Origin: JADKCL01 sp046329055
GTDB lineage: Bacteria; Bacteroidota; Bacteroidia; J057; JADKCL01
Direction of reading: 5' to 3'
Assembly (NCBI GenBank): GCA_046329055.1
Contig: JAXLVK010000009.1
Coordinates: forward strand, 22,197-86,196
DNA length: 64,000 nt
Of the stretch, positions 57,114 to 64,000 are shown piece after piece (within the stretch, counting starts at the first letter, position 1; each line of letters starts with the position of its first letter). The notes below the pieces were generated by a model. It worked only from the letters and a program-made list of their open reading frames with translations, searched no databases and was not told the origin of the DNA. The position numbers and the translations under genes are program-made.

Positions 57114-58406
57114 ATGATTAATCTTCATGTAGAAAGTAGGCACAAGGAATTCTTCGGAGTCTTGTGCCTACACAACTACTACTCTGAAAAAGTCTGCAGG
57201 GATCTGGAATTTGAGCCCACAGTGGAGACTGCGATGCTGCTCCGCAACTATAAGCTCATTTTCAAACCTGCAGACTTTGGTTTTATCATTCTTTACACAC
57301 CTGGGTACAGCGAGGAGCGCCTTGCAGCAATGCCGATCAATACGCGGCTGAGCTTCCTTGTGCGCAACCGAAATCCCAGGTTCATGAACTTCACCCGTGT
57401 CCCGTTTTGGCCGGAAGGGGTGACATTTCACTATTCCAACTTGGCAGGTGTAGAGGAAGACTTCCCCATGGAATTCACCGGGGATGTTTACTATTATTTT
57501 AAGAACCTGAATGTTGGAAGTGTCAAGAAAAAGTTGCTACATTTACCTGAGCACGTTTTGCTGCCCAAGCGTTCTTCGCGGTTCAACATCGGGTTGGGAG
57601 CCGATGATCCGAACCAAAAAGGAGTAAGCTACGACAGCATCGTGATCAAAGACGAGTGGGGGAACGAGACTTTGCCAAATGGCCTGCCATTGAAGAAGCG
57701 GTTCCGTGATGCGCAGAAAGACATGCTGAAAAGGTATGTCGATCATCACTCCCGAGGCATCCCGAAAGACCTCACTCCACAACAGAAAGAGAAACGTCTC
57801 CTTGAAATAACGGAACAGCAGGAAAAGGAACTCTCAGCGATGGCGATGAGCGATCATACCATTGACCTGAGGCATGCCCCCGCAGGAAAGTACAGCATCA
57901 AGTTTGGCGAGTATCGCCCGTGGTCTGTTTACCTGACGGAGCACCCGGAACTGCAATCCTTTGGGATGCTGGACATTCATTTGGATGCACCCCAAGGCGC
58001 TCTTTTAAATCGATCAGCAAAGGACGCGGACTCCATCATCGTTCCGCAGTTGTATCATTTCCACTTTGATGCACGCGCCACGTACTGGCGGTACATCTTC
58101 GTGAACTATGAAAACAGCAAGGTGAGCCCCAAGGAGATTCGGGATGAGAACAATGTTCTCGTATTCTCGGATCCGGTGGCGAGTCGGCTGGAACAAGTAG
58201 GTACAGCGATGCAGTACTGTGAATCCGAGACCGCGATCCCGTTGAGGGATCGGCCGGATCAAGTGCTGTTTTTGGCGCGAATGAACGGCAAGCGGCCCAT
58301 GAAGGAAGTGAGGCTGCCGACGCCCGATGCGGACCGCGTGAAGCCTGATCGGAGTTGGGAAGGAGAGGAGGAACGGATTTTGTCGGAGATCTATGTTTAC
58401 CTCTAG
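57114..58406 (+). CDS. eCIS-associated protein of unknown function
   Basis: 430 residues; AGGAGA lies 10 bases before the ATG. No signal peptide or membrane span. Beta-rich N-terminal half (FFGVLCLHNYYSEKVCRDLEFEP, FGFIILYTPGYSEERLAAMP, VTFHYSNLAGVEEDFPMEFTG), a basic helical middle (QKEKRLLEITEQQEKELSAM) and a beta-rich C-terminal half ending YLF-type strands. I recognise no family, although an unnamed gene in this position is common between the cap and sheath genes of Bacteroidota eCIS. Placement suggests a baseplate, cap or assembly role; that is inference. Confidence 0.7.
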   Translation: MINLHVESRHKEFFGVLCLHNYYSEKVCRDLEFEPTVETAMLLRNYKLIFKPADFGFIILYTPGYSEERLAAMPINTRLSFLVRNRNPRFMNFTRVPFWPEGVTFHYSNLAGVEEDFPMEFTGDVYYYFKNLNVGSVKKKLLHLPEHVLLPKRSSRFNIGLGADDPNQKGVSYDSIVIKDEWGNETLPNGLPLKKRFRDAQKDMLKRYVDHHSRGIPKDLTPQQKEKRLLEITEQQEKELSAMAMSDHTIDLRHAPAGKYSIKFGEYRPWSVYLTEHPELQSFGMLDIHLDAPQGALLNRSAKDADSIIVPQLYHFHFDARATYWRYIFVNYENSKVSPKEIRDENNVLVFSDPVASRLEQVGTAMQYCESETAIPLRDRPDQVLFLARMNGKRPMKEVRLPTPDADRVKPDRSWEGEEERILSEIYVYL

Positions 58407-58481
58407 ACTCAGTTTGTTTTGTAAATACACGTACTGGTTTAAAATACAAGAAGTTCAATCAATTCTTAAAGACAACTGATT

Positions 58482-60146
58482 ATGAGCTATTTTAAGACAC
58501 CCGGTGTATACATCAAGGAACAGGATGCCTTTGGCAGCTCCGTGGTCGCTGTGCCCACCGCGGTTCCTGTATTCATTGGTCATACCCAAAGAGCTGAGCG
58601 GGACGGCAACTCCCTGCTGTTCAAGCCCACCAAAGTGAAGTCGCTGGCTGAGTACCGCGAAATCTTCGGCCAAGGCCCCACCACCACATTCAAGGTTGGC
58701 AAGAATGAAACAGGCGCTCCTACCCTGGAGTTTGACGCCAAGACCCGTTTCATGCTGTTCTCCGGCCTGCGCCTGTTCTACTCCAACGGTGGTGGCGAGT
58801 GCTACATCCTCTCCGTCGGTACCTACAACGATGAGCTGGACCCCGAGAAGTTTGGCGAAGCACTGGGTATCTTGACCAAGGAGCAGGAGCCGACGATCGT
58901 GTGCGTGCCCGATGCAGTGCTGTTCGGCAAGGACGACTGCTACTCCCTCTACAAGGACATCCTGCAGCACTGCGGCGCTAAGATGCGCAGCCGCGTGGCA
59001 GTGGTGGACGTGTGGAACGGTTACGATGTCCGCACCAAGGACAAGGCTGTCCAAGACTTCCGCGAAAACATCGGCCAAAACCAACTCGCTTGGGGCGCCG
59101 TGTACTATCCCTGGGTTCACACCACTGTGGTTCCTGCTAGCGAAGTCGATTTCCGCAACATCAGCAACCGTAAGGATTTTGCTGCGATGCTGTTCGCCGA
59201 CATCAAGTCAGCAATGGGCATCTCCGGTGGCGGTGAAGAAAATGCCAAGAACCTGGCTGCTGCCAACAAGGTCATCGACGGCATCAAGGACGAAGCCGGC
59301 ATCGACGCAGCGATCAAGAAGCTCGCGAACGACAAAATCACAACCAAGGAAAAAGACGTCGCCAAGGCTCAAGCTGAGCTGAAGAAGGCTGCTGCTGCTG
59401 CTTACGCAGGTGGTGGTGACCCCGCTGACGCTGGCAAGCTGGCCCAAATCGAGGCTGCAGTGAACCAAGTGCTCAACGACGACTCCGATCCCAAAGTGAT
59501 CAACTCCACCGTCGGCGCTCTGTCTCCGCTGTACAAAGTCCTGATGAAGAACATCCGCGAGGAGCTCAACCTGTTGCCGCCTAGCGCAGCAATGTGTGGT
59601 GTTTACTCACTGGTGGACTCCCAAGAAGGTGTGCACAAGGCTCCTGCCAACGTGAGCTTGAACAGTGTGGTTCGCCCTGCGTTCCCCGTGAACAGCGACG
59701 ACCAAGAAGACCTGAACGCCCCGCTGAGCGGCAAGGCTATCAACGCCATCCGTTCCTTCGTCGGCAAAGGTGTGCTCGTCTGGGGTGCTCGCTCCATGGA
59801 CGCCAACAGCCAAGACTGGCGTTACATCTCCGTCCGTCGTACCCTCATCATGATTGAGCAATCGATCAAGAACTCCGTGGAAGCCTACGTGTTTGAGCCG
59901 AACACCGCTCGCACCTGGTTGAAGCTGAAGACCTCGATCGACAACTTCTTGACTGAAGTGTGGAAAAACGGGTCACTGGCAGGTGCAACACCTTCCCAGG
60001 CATTCGAAGTGAACGTGGGCCTCGGCTCCACAATGACCCCGAATGACATTCTTGAGGGCATTATGCGCGTCAGCATCAAGGTGGCAATCACGCGCCCTGC
60101 GGAATTCATCGAGATCACCTTCGAGCAGAAAATGCAAGAATCTTGA
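58482..60146 (+). CDS. eCIS contractile sheath protein
   Basis: 554 residues with the hallmarks of phage-tail sheath proteins: TPGVYIKEQDAFGSSVVAV at the start, AVPVFIGHTQ, and the C-terminal domain (RPAFPVNSDDQEDLNAPL, INAIRSFVGKGVLVWGARSM, RRTLIMIEQSIKNSVEAYVFEPN). The last strands interlock neighbouring subunits. Residues of about 246-339 form a Lys/Ala/Asp-rich helical insert, a variable surface domain in this family. The codons are strongly C-ended, as expected for a very abundant protein. On contraction the sheath drives the tube out. Confidence 0.93.
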   Translation: MSYFKTPGVYIKEQDAFGSSVVAVPTAVPVFIGHTQRAERDGNSLLFKPTKVKSLAEYREIFGQGPTTTFKVGKNETGAPTLEFDAKTRFMLFSGLRLFYSNGGGECYILSVGTYNDELDPEKFGEALGILTKEQEPTIVCVPDAVLFGKDDCYSLYKDILQHCGAKMRSRVAVVDVWNGYDVRTKDKAVQDFRENIGQNQLAWGAVYYPWVHTTVVPASEVDFRNISNRKDFAAMLFADIKSAMGISGGGEENAKNLAAANKVIDGIKDEAGIDAAIKKLANDKITTKEKDVAKAQAELKKAAAAAYAGGGDPADAGKLAQIEAAVNQVLNDDSDPKVINSTVGALSPLYKVLMKNIREELNLLPPSAAMCGVYSLVDSQEGVHKAPANVSLNSVVRPAFPVNSDDQEDLNAPLSGKAINAIRSFVGKGVLVWGARSMDANSQDWRYISVRRTLIMIEQSIKNSVEAYVFEPNTARTWLKLKTSIDNFLTEVWKNGSLAGATPSQAFEVNVGLGSTMTPNDILEGIMRVSIKVAITRPAEFIEITFEQKMQES

Positions 60147-60159
60147 TAACTTTTTTCAT

Positions 60160-60180
60160 CACTTTTTTTGAAAAGTGTTT
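60160..60180 (+). terminator. Small hairpin after sheath gene
   Basis: CACTTTT pairs with AAAAGTG over a four-base loop, followed by TTT. Short and AT-rich, so at best a weak or partial terminator before the tube promoter. Confidence 0.35.
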
Positions 60181-60208
60181 GGAAAGTTTCGAGAACCTGC
60201 TAAATTTG
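60179..60208 (+). promoter_or_regulatory. Promoter TTG-N19-TAAATTTG for the main tube gene
   Basis: TTG at 60179-60181 and TAAATTTG at 60201-60208 are 19 bases apart, a near-perfect Bacteroidota promoter. It would start transcription about 50 bases before the tube ATG in an AT-rich leader, giving this gene its own supply of mRNA in addition to read-through from the sheath. Confidence 0.65.
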
Positions 60209-60262
60209 AGAATAATTATTAGAACGGTTTATTCACTATTAATCACTTAATTTCTTAAAGCT

Positions 60263-60721
60263 ATGGCAGTTCATATTGTTGACCAAAGAGTCATTGCTGG
60301 TTTTCACTACGAGGTTACCATTGATGGTGCCGTGATCAGCTTCCAAGAGTGCAGCGGTCTCACCCTCGAGAACGAGAAGATCGAGTATCGTCACTCCAAC
60401 TCCGCCGTCTTCTCCAAAGAAGTCCGGATTGGTCTGACAAAAATGCCCGATGTGACCTTCAAGAAGGGTGTGTTCTCCAATGACACCCACCTGACTGATC
60501 TCTTCAACAGGACTTTCGACAAGGCTTACATGGACAAAGTTGACGAGCGTTTCGACGTTCTCGTGAACCTGTTGGACAACGAAGGCGCTGTCGTGATGTC
60601 CTGGAACATCACCAGCTGCGTGGTTATCAAACTCGAAGGCCCGACCCTCAAGTCTGACGCCAGCGAAGCTGCGATCGAGTCTCTGACCATCGCATGCGAA
60701 GGCTTCCACGTTGCGTTCTAA
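60263..60721 (+). CDS. eCIS inner tube protein (gp19/Hcp-like)
   Basis: 152 residues, the usual size. The gp19-like fold is readable: YEVTIDGAVISFQECSGLTLE, then KMPDVTFKKGVF, and the final strands (SEAAIESLTIACEGFHV). Such proteins form stacked hexamer rings inside the sheath and carry the cargo. Codon choice is strongly biased as in the sheath gene. It is flanked by a strong promoter and a strong terminator. Confidence 0.92.
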   Translation: MAVHIVDQRVIAGFHYEVTIDGAVISFQECSGLTLENEKIEYRHSNSAVFSKEVRIGLTKMPDVTFKKGVFSNDTHLTDLFNRTFDKAYMDKVDERFDVLVNLLDNEGAVVMSWNITSCVVIKLEGPTLKSDASEAAIESLTIACEGFHVAF

Positions 60722-60776
60722 TCTCGTAAGCTGAAGACACCCTAGGCTCTCGAGTCTAAGGAACGTCCAAAGAGTT

Positions 60777-60828
60777 AGGTTTAACCCGGCGGCCTTAACC
60801 CGCCGCCGGGGGAAACCTTTTGTTTTTT
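60777..60828 (+). terminator. Strong intrinsic terminator/attenuator between the two tube genes
   Basis: AGGTTT (60777-60782) pairs with AAACCT (60813-60818), and CCCGGCGG (60785-60792) with CCGCCGGG (60803-60810), followed by TTTGTTTTTT. The second tube gene starts 25 bases further on, so read-through must be partial for the rest of the operon to be made unless another promoter exists. Confidence 0.75.
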
Positions 60829-60852
60829 CAAGAACTATCACAGGAGGTTCGT

Positions 60853-61380
60853 ATGGGAATGATTAAACAAGGAAAGAAGCATACCTTTGTGAAGACTTAC
60901 AAGTCTACAAAGTACTCTCCCGCAAATGCTTTCCTTTTTCAAGTAGAAATTGACACTTTTCCTGGTATCCAAGGGGCGTTTCAGGAGGCCTCGGGAATCG
61001 AGGTGAGTGCCGAAGTAGAGACAATCTCTCAAGCGGGAGAAAATACATTTAGTTACCGGGTTCCTAAGCGGACACAATACCCAAACTTGGTTCTGAAGCG
61101 CGGCTTCTTAGTTCAAGATTCTGCGATGAAGGATTGGGTGATGAAGACACTTCAGGAAGGTATCAGCCTTTCGAACAAGATTGTGACAAGACCAATTACG
61201 GTGAAGTTGCTTGACTCACATGACATGTCGAAAGCGATTGCTTCATGGAACTTTGTCAATGCTTATCCGATTAAGTGGTCATTGGGTTCGCTCAACTCCA
61301 TGGAAAGCGCCGTCGCTATTGAAACGATAGAATTCGCATACTCCAACTGGACGTTTGGCGCATACTCATATGGCCATTGA
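60853..61380 (+). CDS. Second tube-type protein (tube initiator or baseplate-proximal ring)
   Basis: 175 residues from the ATG at 60853, preceded by AGGAGG at an ideal spacing; this ribosome site decides the start over a TTG at 60820. The gp19-like fold is seen in FLFQVEIDTFPGIQGAFQEASGIEV and the ending (AIETIEFAYSNWTFG). Compared with the main tube protein it has a basic N-terminal extension (KQGKKHTFVKTYKSTK). Phage and eCIS loci have such variants to join tube and spike, so that role is likely. Its codons are less biased than in the main tube gene. Confidence 0.87.
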   Translation: MGMIKQGKKHTFVKTYKSTKYSPANAFLFQVEIDTFPGIQGAFQEASGIEVSAEVETISQAGENTFSYRVPKRTQYPNLVLKRGFLVQDSAMKDWVMKTLQEGISLSNKIVTRPITVKLLDSHDMSKAIASWNFVNAYPIKWSLGSLNSMESAVAIETIEFAYSNWTFGAYSYGH

Positions 61381-61543
61381 GATTCGAGAAGTCGTCGTTC
61401 GTGCGACGGTACAGAAGGTTTTAGGCAAGAACGATAACGAATCCGTTTCGAAATCGGAGTTGGTGAAATTTCAAGATAAATTGATGCAAAGGATCTTGAG
61501 TAAGGTGAAGGAAATGATACAAGAGGAACGGTCCTTTCGTTGA
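61370..61543 (+). CDS. DUF5908-like mini-protein of the eCIS operon
   Basis: 57 residues, starting MAIEIREVVVRATV, a beginning typical of the DUF5908 family, followed by a charged helix (SELVKFQDKLMQRILSKVKEMIQEE). It overlaps the preceding gene by 11 bases. Family members sit in this position in Bacteroidota eCIS loci; the function is not known to me. Confidence 0.72.
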   Translation: MAIEIREVVVRATVQKVLGKNDNESVSKSELVKFQDKLMQRILSKVKEMIQEERSFR

Positions 61544-61570
61544 GAGTACAATTATTAACGAGAGATTCTT

Positions 61571-62212
61571 ATGGTAAAGTTCGTCATACATGGGTTGCAA
61601 TCGGTTGATGCTTCTCCCAGTGGCAGTGGATTCAAAATGCAATTGAATCCAGAATCTATAAAGAGGAATCGAGCAATAGTTGTTGAAGCGAGCAATGCAG
61701 GAAATACCAGTACCCAAGTGAATCAATACAAGACCTATGGCGATGAGACTATGGACTTGGATTTTTATTTGGATTGTACTGGAGCAATTCCCGAAAGCCC
61801 CGCTTCGGTTGACGTTGTTCTCGCCTCTTTGGCTGCGGAGATTTACGATCTAGACAACAGCATCCACAAACCGAAATATCTGTTTGTGGAATACGGTGCA
61901 TTCTCCTTTAGGTGCATGATGACTGCATTTAACACGGAGTATTTGCTCTTTGATCAAAATGGGGCAGCTCTCCGTGCCAAGGTGCATCTGTCCTTGAAGA
62001 GCGTGAAGACGGTTACTGAGGCGACCAAAAACTCATCCCCGGACATGTCCCACTCCTTCACGATCCGTGAAGGCGACACCTTGCCCCTCCTGTGCAAAGA
62101 GGTTTATGGCAAGATGGATTACTACCTGCAGGTGGCTGAGCACAACGGCCTCACGAATTTCCGTGAGCTTGAAGTCGGCTCTGTCATCGAGTTGCCCCCG
62201 CTTCAACGATAA
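61571..62212 (+). CDS. LysM-containing eCIS tail protein (Pvc7/gp53-like)
   Basis: 213 residues. The first 155 residues resemble the tail-hub partner of eCIS (MQLNPESIKRNRAIVVEAS, LDFYLDCTGAIPE, RCMMTAFNTEYLLFDQNG). Residues of about 161-210 are a LysM domain (FTIREGDTLPLLCKEVYGK, LQVAEHNGLTNFRELEVGS). In related systems this protein fits between the tube end and the spike; its LysM is taken to bind a neighbouring subunit rather than peptidoglycan. It starts 27 bases after the DUF5908 gene. Confidence 0.85.
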   Translation: MVKFVIHGLQSVDASPSGSGFKMQLNPESIKRNRAIVVEASNAGNTSTQVNQYKTYGDETMDLDFYLDCTGAIPESPASVDVVLASLAAEIYDLDNSIHKPKYLFVEYGAFSFRCMMTAFNTEYLLFDQNGAALRAKVHLSLKSVKTVTEATKNSSPDMSHSFTIREGDTLPLLCKEVYGKMDYYLQVAEHNGLTNFRELEVGSVIELPPLQR

Positions 62213-62232
62213 TCCTCTAATACTAGACAGTT

Positions 62233-64000
62233 ATGGCATCACCTCTGAGCAAAGACTCGGATCTCGTATCGTTTAGTATTATGGTGGATGGGCAGGAAGT
62301 TCCTGCTACACTCATTCTACTAGGCGTCGAGGTCAAAAAAGAAGTCAATAAGATTCCGACAGCCTCGGTTACAGTGATCGATGGTGACCGTGCGAAAAGT
62401 GAGTTCGAAAACTCTTCGAAGGATTTGTTCAAGCCTGGTAAGAAGTTGAAGATCTCTGCTGGTTACCACGAGACCGAGGAAGCCATTTTTGAAGGGTTGA
62501 TCGTCAGCCATGGAATCAGGATTCCAGAGGATGGCAACCCTGAACTCTGCATCAAGGCCGTGGACGCTGCTGCCTCCATGACCGTGCAAAAGAAGAACAG
62601 GTACTTTGTCGAGGCAAAGGATTCCGACGCGATCACCAAGGTATTCGGTGATCATGGCGGCATTCAAGGATCTTGCGAAGCGACAGGTTTCCAACATGAG
62701 CGTATCATTCAGATGGACAGCACCGACTGGGACTTTGTCCTGACCCGTGCTGATCAGAATGGCATGATCGCCGTGGTGGATGATGGCAAAGTGAAGATCA
62801 AGAAGCCTGCATCCTCCGGAGATACCATCGAATTGACATTTGGCAAGGACATTGGTAGCCTGGAACTCGATGTGGACGCCCGCTTCCAAGTGGAAAAGGT
62901 CTCCGTCGAAGGCTGGGATCACTCCACGAATAAGATTGCCAAGAACGAAGCATCAGAGCCTCCGGTTCCCGCTATCGGCAACCTCAAGGGCAAGGAGCTT
63001 GCCTCCATCTTGAGCGCTTCCGACTACCATATGCACTCCGCCGGCCCTATCGATCCCAGCGATCTGAAGGCTTGGGCTGATGCAAAAATGATGCGGTCCC
63101 GCTACTCGATGGTGCGTGGCAAGGTGAAGTTCTACGGTAGCCATGCTCCGAAGATCGACACCACCGTCAAGCTCTCCGGTTTGGGTACACGCTTCACTGG
63201 TTCTGCATACATCTCTGGTGTCTATCACCGCATCAAGGACATGCACTGGGAAACCGAGTTGACCATTGGTCTCTCTCCTCAGATGTATTCCGAGACGCAG
63301 CGTGACATTCAATCCGCTGCTGCAAGCGGTATGCTCCCCGGTGTGAATGGTGTGCAAATCGGTGTGGTCCAGAAGATCCATGATGACCCGCAAGGTGAGT
63401 ACCGGATCTTGGTTGACATCCCAGTGATTGCCGAAAGCGGCGACGCAGTATGGGCTCGTCAAGCCACCTATTATGGCACCAAGGAGGCTGGTAACTTCTT
63501 CTATCCGGAAATCGGTGATGAGGTACTCGTGGCGTTCATCAATGATGACCCGCGTTTCCCGATCATCATCGGCACCGTGCATAGCCAGAAGCATGTACCT
63601 GCCTACACGCCTGACGGGCCGAACACCTACAAGGCTATCACCACAAACTCGAAAATGAAAATCGAGTTTGAGGATGTCAAGAAGATCATCACCATCTGGA
63701 CGCCTGCGGGCAATCAGATTGTGATCAGCGACGACGAGAAGTCCATCACCATCCTGGATGAGACCCAGAACAAGATGGTCATGGATCCGAAGGGTATCAC
63801 CTGGCATACCCCAAAGGACTTCAAACTCACCGCTGACGGTCTCATCGATATCAAGGCTACCAAGACGATCTCTATCGAAGCGACGCAAGACTTGTCCATC
63901 AAGGGCTTGAACGTGAAGAGCGAGGCATCTGTGGCGATCTCGATGAAGGGCGCAACGGCCGAAGTGAACGGCTCAGGCCAGACCACCATCAAGGGTGGAA
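62233..64000 (+). CDS. VgrG/gp5-gp27-like spike (hub) protein, 3' end outside the window
   Basis: The frame is open from the ATG at 62233 to base 64000 (589 codons and one base). The first half has the gp27-like hub (MVDGQEVPATLILLGVEV, FEGLIVSHGIRIPEDGN, STDWDFVLTRADQNGM). An OB-fold domain follows (VVQKIHDDPQGEYRILVDIP, FFYPEIGDEVLVAF, FPIIIGTVHS), and then the start of a spike beta-helix with repeated strands such as KLTADGLIDIKATKTISIE. The protein tips the tube and pierces the target membrane. A PAAR tip, gp25-like protein, baseplate J-type proteins and the AAA ATPase would be expected further downstream, outside this window. Confidence 0.92.
   Translation, partial: MASPLSKDSDLVSFSIMVDGQEVPATLILLGVEVKKEVNKIPTASVTVIDGDRAKSEFENSSKDLFKPGKKLKISAGYHETEEAIFEGLIVSHGIRIPEDGNPELCIKAVDAAASMTVQKKNRYFVEAKDSDAITKVFGDHGGIQGSCEATGFQHERIIQMDSTDWDFVLTRADQNGMIAVVDDGKVKIKKPASSGDTIELTFGKDIGSLELDVDARFQVEKVSVEGWDHSTNKIAKNEASEPPVPAIGNLKGKELASILSASDYHMHSAGPIDPSDLKAWADAKMMRSRYSMVRGKVKFYGSHAPKIDTTVKLSGLGTRFTGSAYISGVYHRIKDMHWETELTIGLSPQMYSETQRDIQSAAASGMLPGVNGVQIGVVQKIHDDPQGEYRILVDIPVIAESGDAVWARQATYYGTKEAGNFFYPEIGDEVLVAFINDDPRFPIIIGTVHSQKHVPAYTPDGPNTYKAITTNSKMKIEFEDVKKIITIWTPAGNQIVISDDEKSITILDETQNKMVMDPKGITWHTPKDFKLTADGLIDIKATKTISIEATQDLSIKGLNVKSEASVAISMKGATAEVNGSGQTTIKGG

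Noticed and set aside
53104..64000. Prophage or type VI secretion instead of eCIS
   Set aside because: No capsid, terminase, portal or integrase gene and no TssJLM-type gene is visible. The LysM protein, DUF4255 cap, DUF5908 and two tube genes are the eCIS set. The genes after 64000 could still change this.
1..64000. CRISPR arrays, tRNA and rRNA genes, insertion sequences
   Set aside because: No direct repeats with regular spacers, no cloverleaf or rRNA words, and no transposase were recognised. The heptad and 9-mer arrays lack spacers.

Overview
The window reads as chromosomal DNA of a free-living Bacteroidota, most likely a Saprospiria-type bacterium. The phylum call rests on six proteins with type A type IX secretion (T9SS) tails, one giant SprB-like protein with a type B tail, promoters of the TAnnTTTG/TTCG type, and a DUF2723 membrane protein. 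The class-level call is inference. I see no rRNA, tRNA, CRISPR array or insertion sequence.

Layout. 1-15 kb is an envelope and secretome block: the 3' part of a giant SprB/PKD-repeat adhesin, an SDR enzyme, a choice-of-anchor-L/OmpA protein overlapping a secreted endonuclease I, and a secreted subtilase with FG-GAP repeats. 15-31 kb is mixed: the tRNA methylthiotransferase MtaB, a RelE/ParE toxin-antitoxin pair, a DUF2723 protein, lipoproteins and small membrane proteins, T9SS cargo, a second choice-of-anchor-L/OmpA protein, and a two-gene RNA repair cassette like phage T4 PseT plus Rnl1. 31-46 kb carries protein quality-control and peptidase genes (HtrA, M13 lipoprotein, S9 oligopeptidase B), a PLP aminotransferase, a GNAT acetyltransferase and a large periplasmic TPR protein. 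46.8-52.7 kb is a fatty-acid beta-oxidation cluster (thiolase, FadJ-like fusion, acyl-CoA dehydrogenase, class III CoA-transferase).

53-64 kb is the most interesting part. It is a one-directional locus for an extracellular contractile injection system (eCIS): a Pvc16/DUF4255 cap-type protein, an unrecognised 430-aa protein, sheath, tube, second tube-type protein, DUF5908 mini-protein, LysM protein and a VgrG-like spike that runs off the window. Just upstream on the same strand sit three envelope genes: a membrane-anchored beta-rich protein, a lipoprotein with a degenerate GH18-like barrel and three C-terminal membrane spans, and a two-span mini-protein. They could form an unusual membrane-side partner of the particle. 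The main tube gene has its own phylum-type promoter and is followed by a strong hairpin terminator.

Genome-level features. Intergenic DNA carries period-7 and period-9 tandem arrays that often start at, or overlap, stop codons and are often paired as inverted repeats. Four genes (23.5, 33.3, 37.2 and 48.1 kb) are broken by single-base indels, several of them in homopolymers. This looks more like sequencing or assembly error than real gene decay, so these genes are annotated across the frameshifts.
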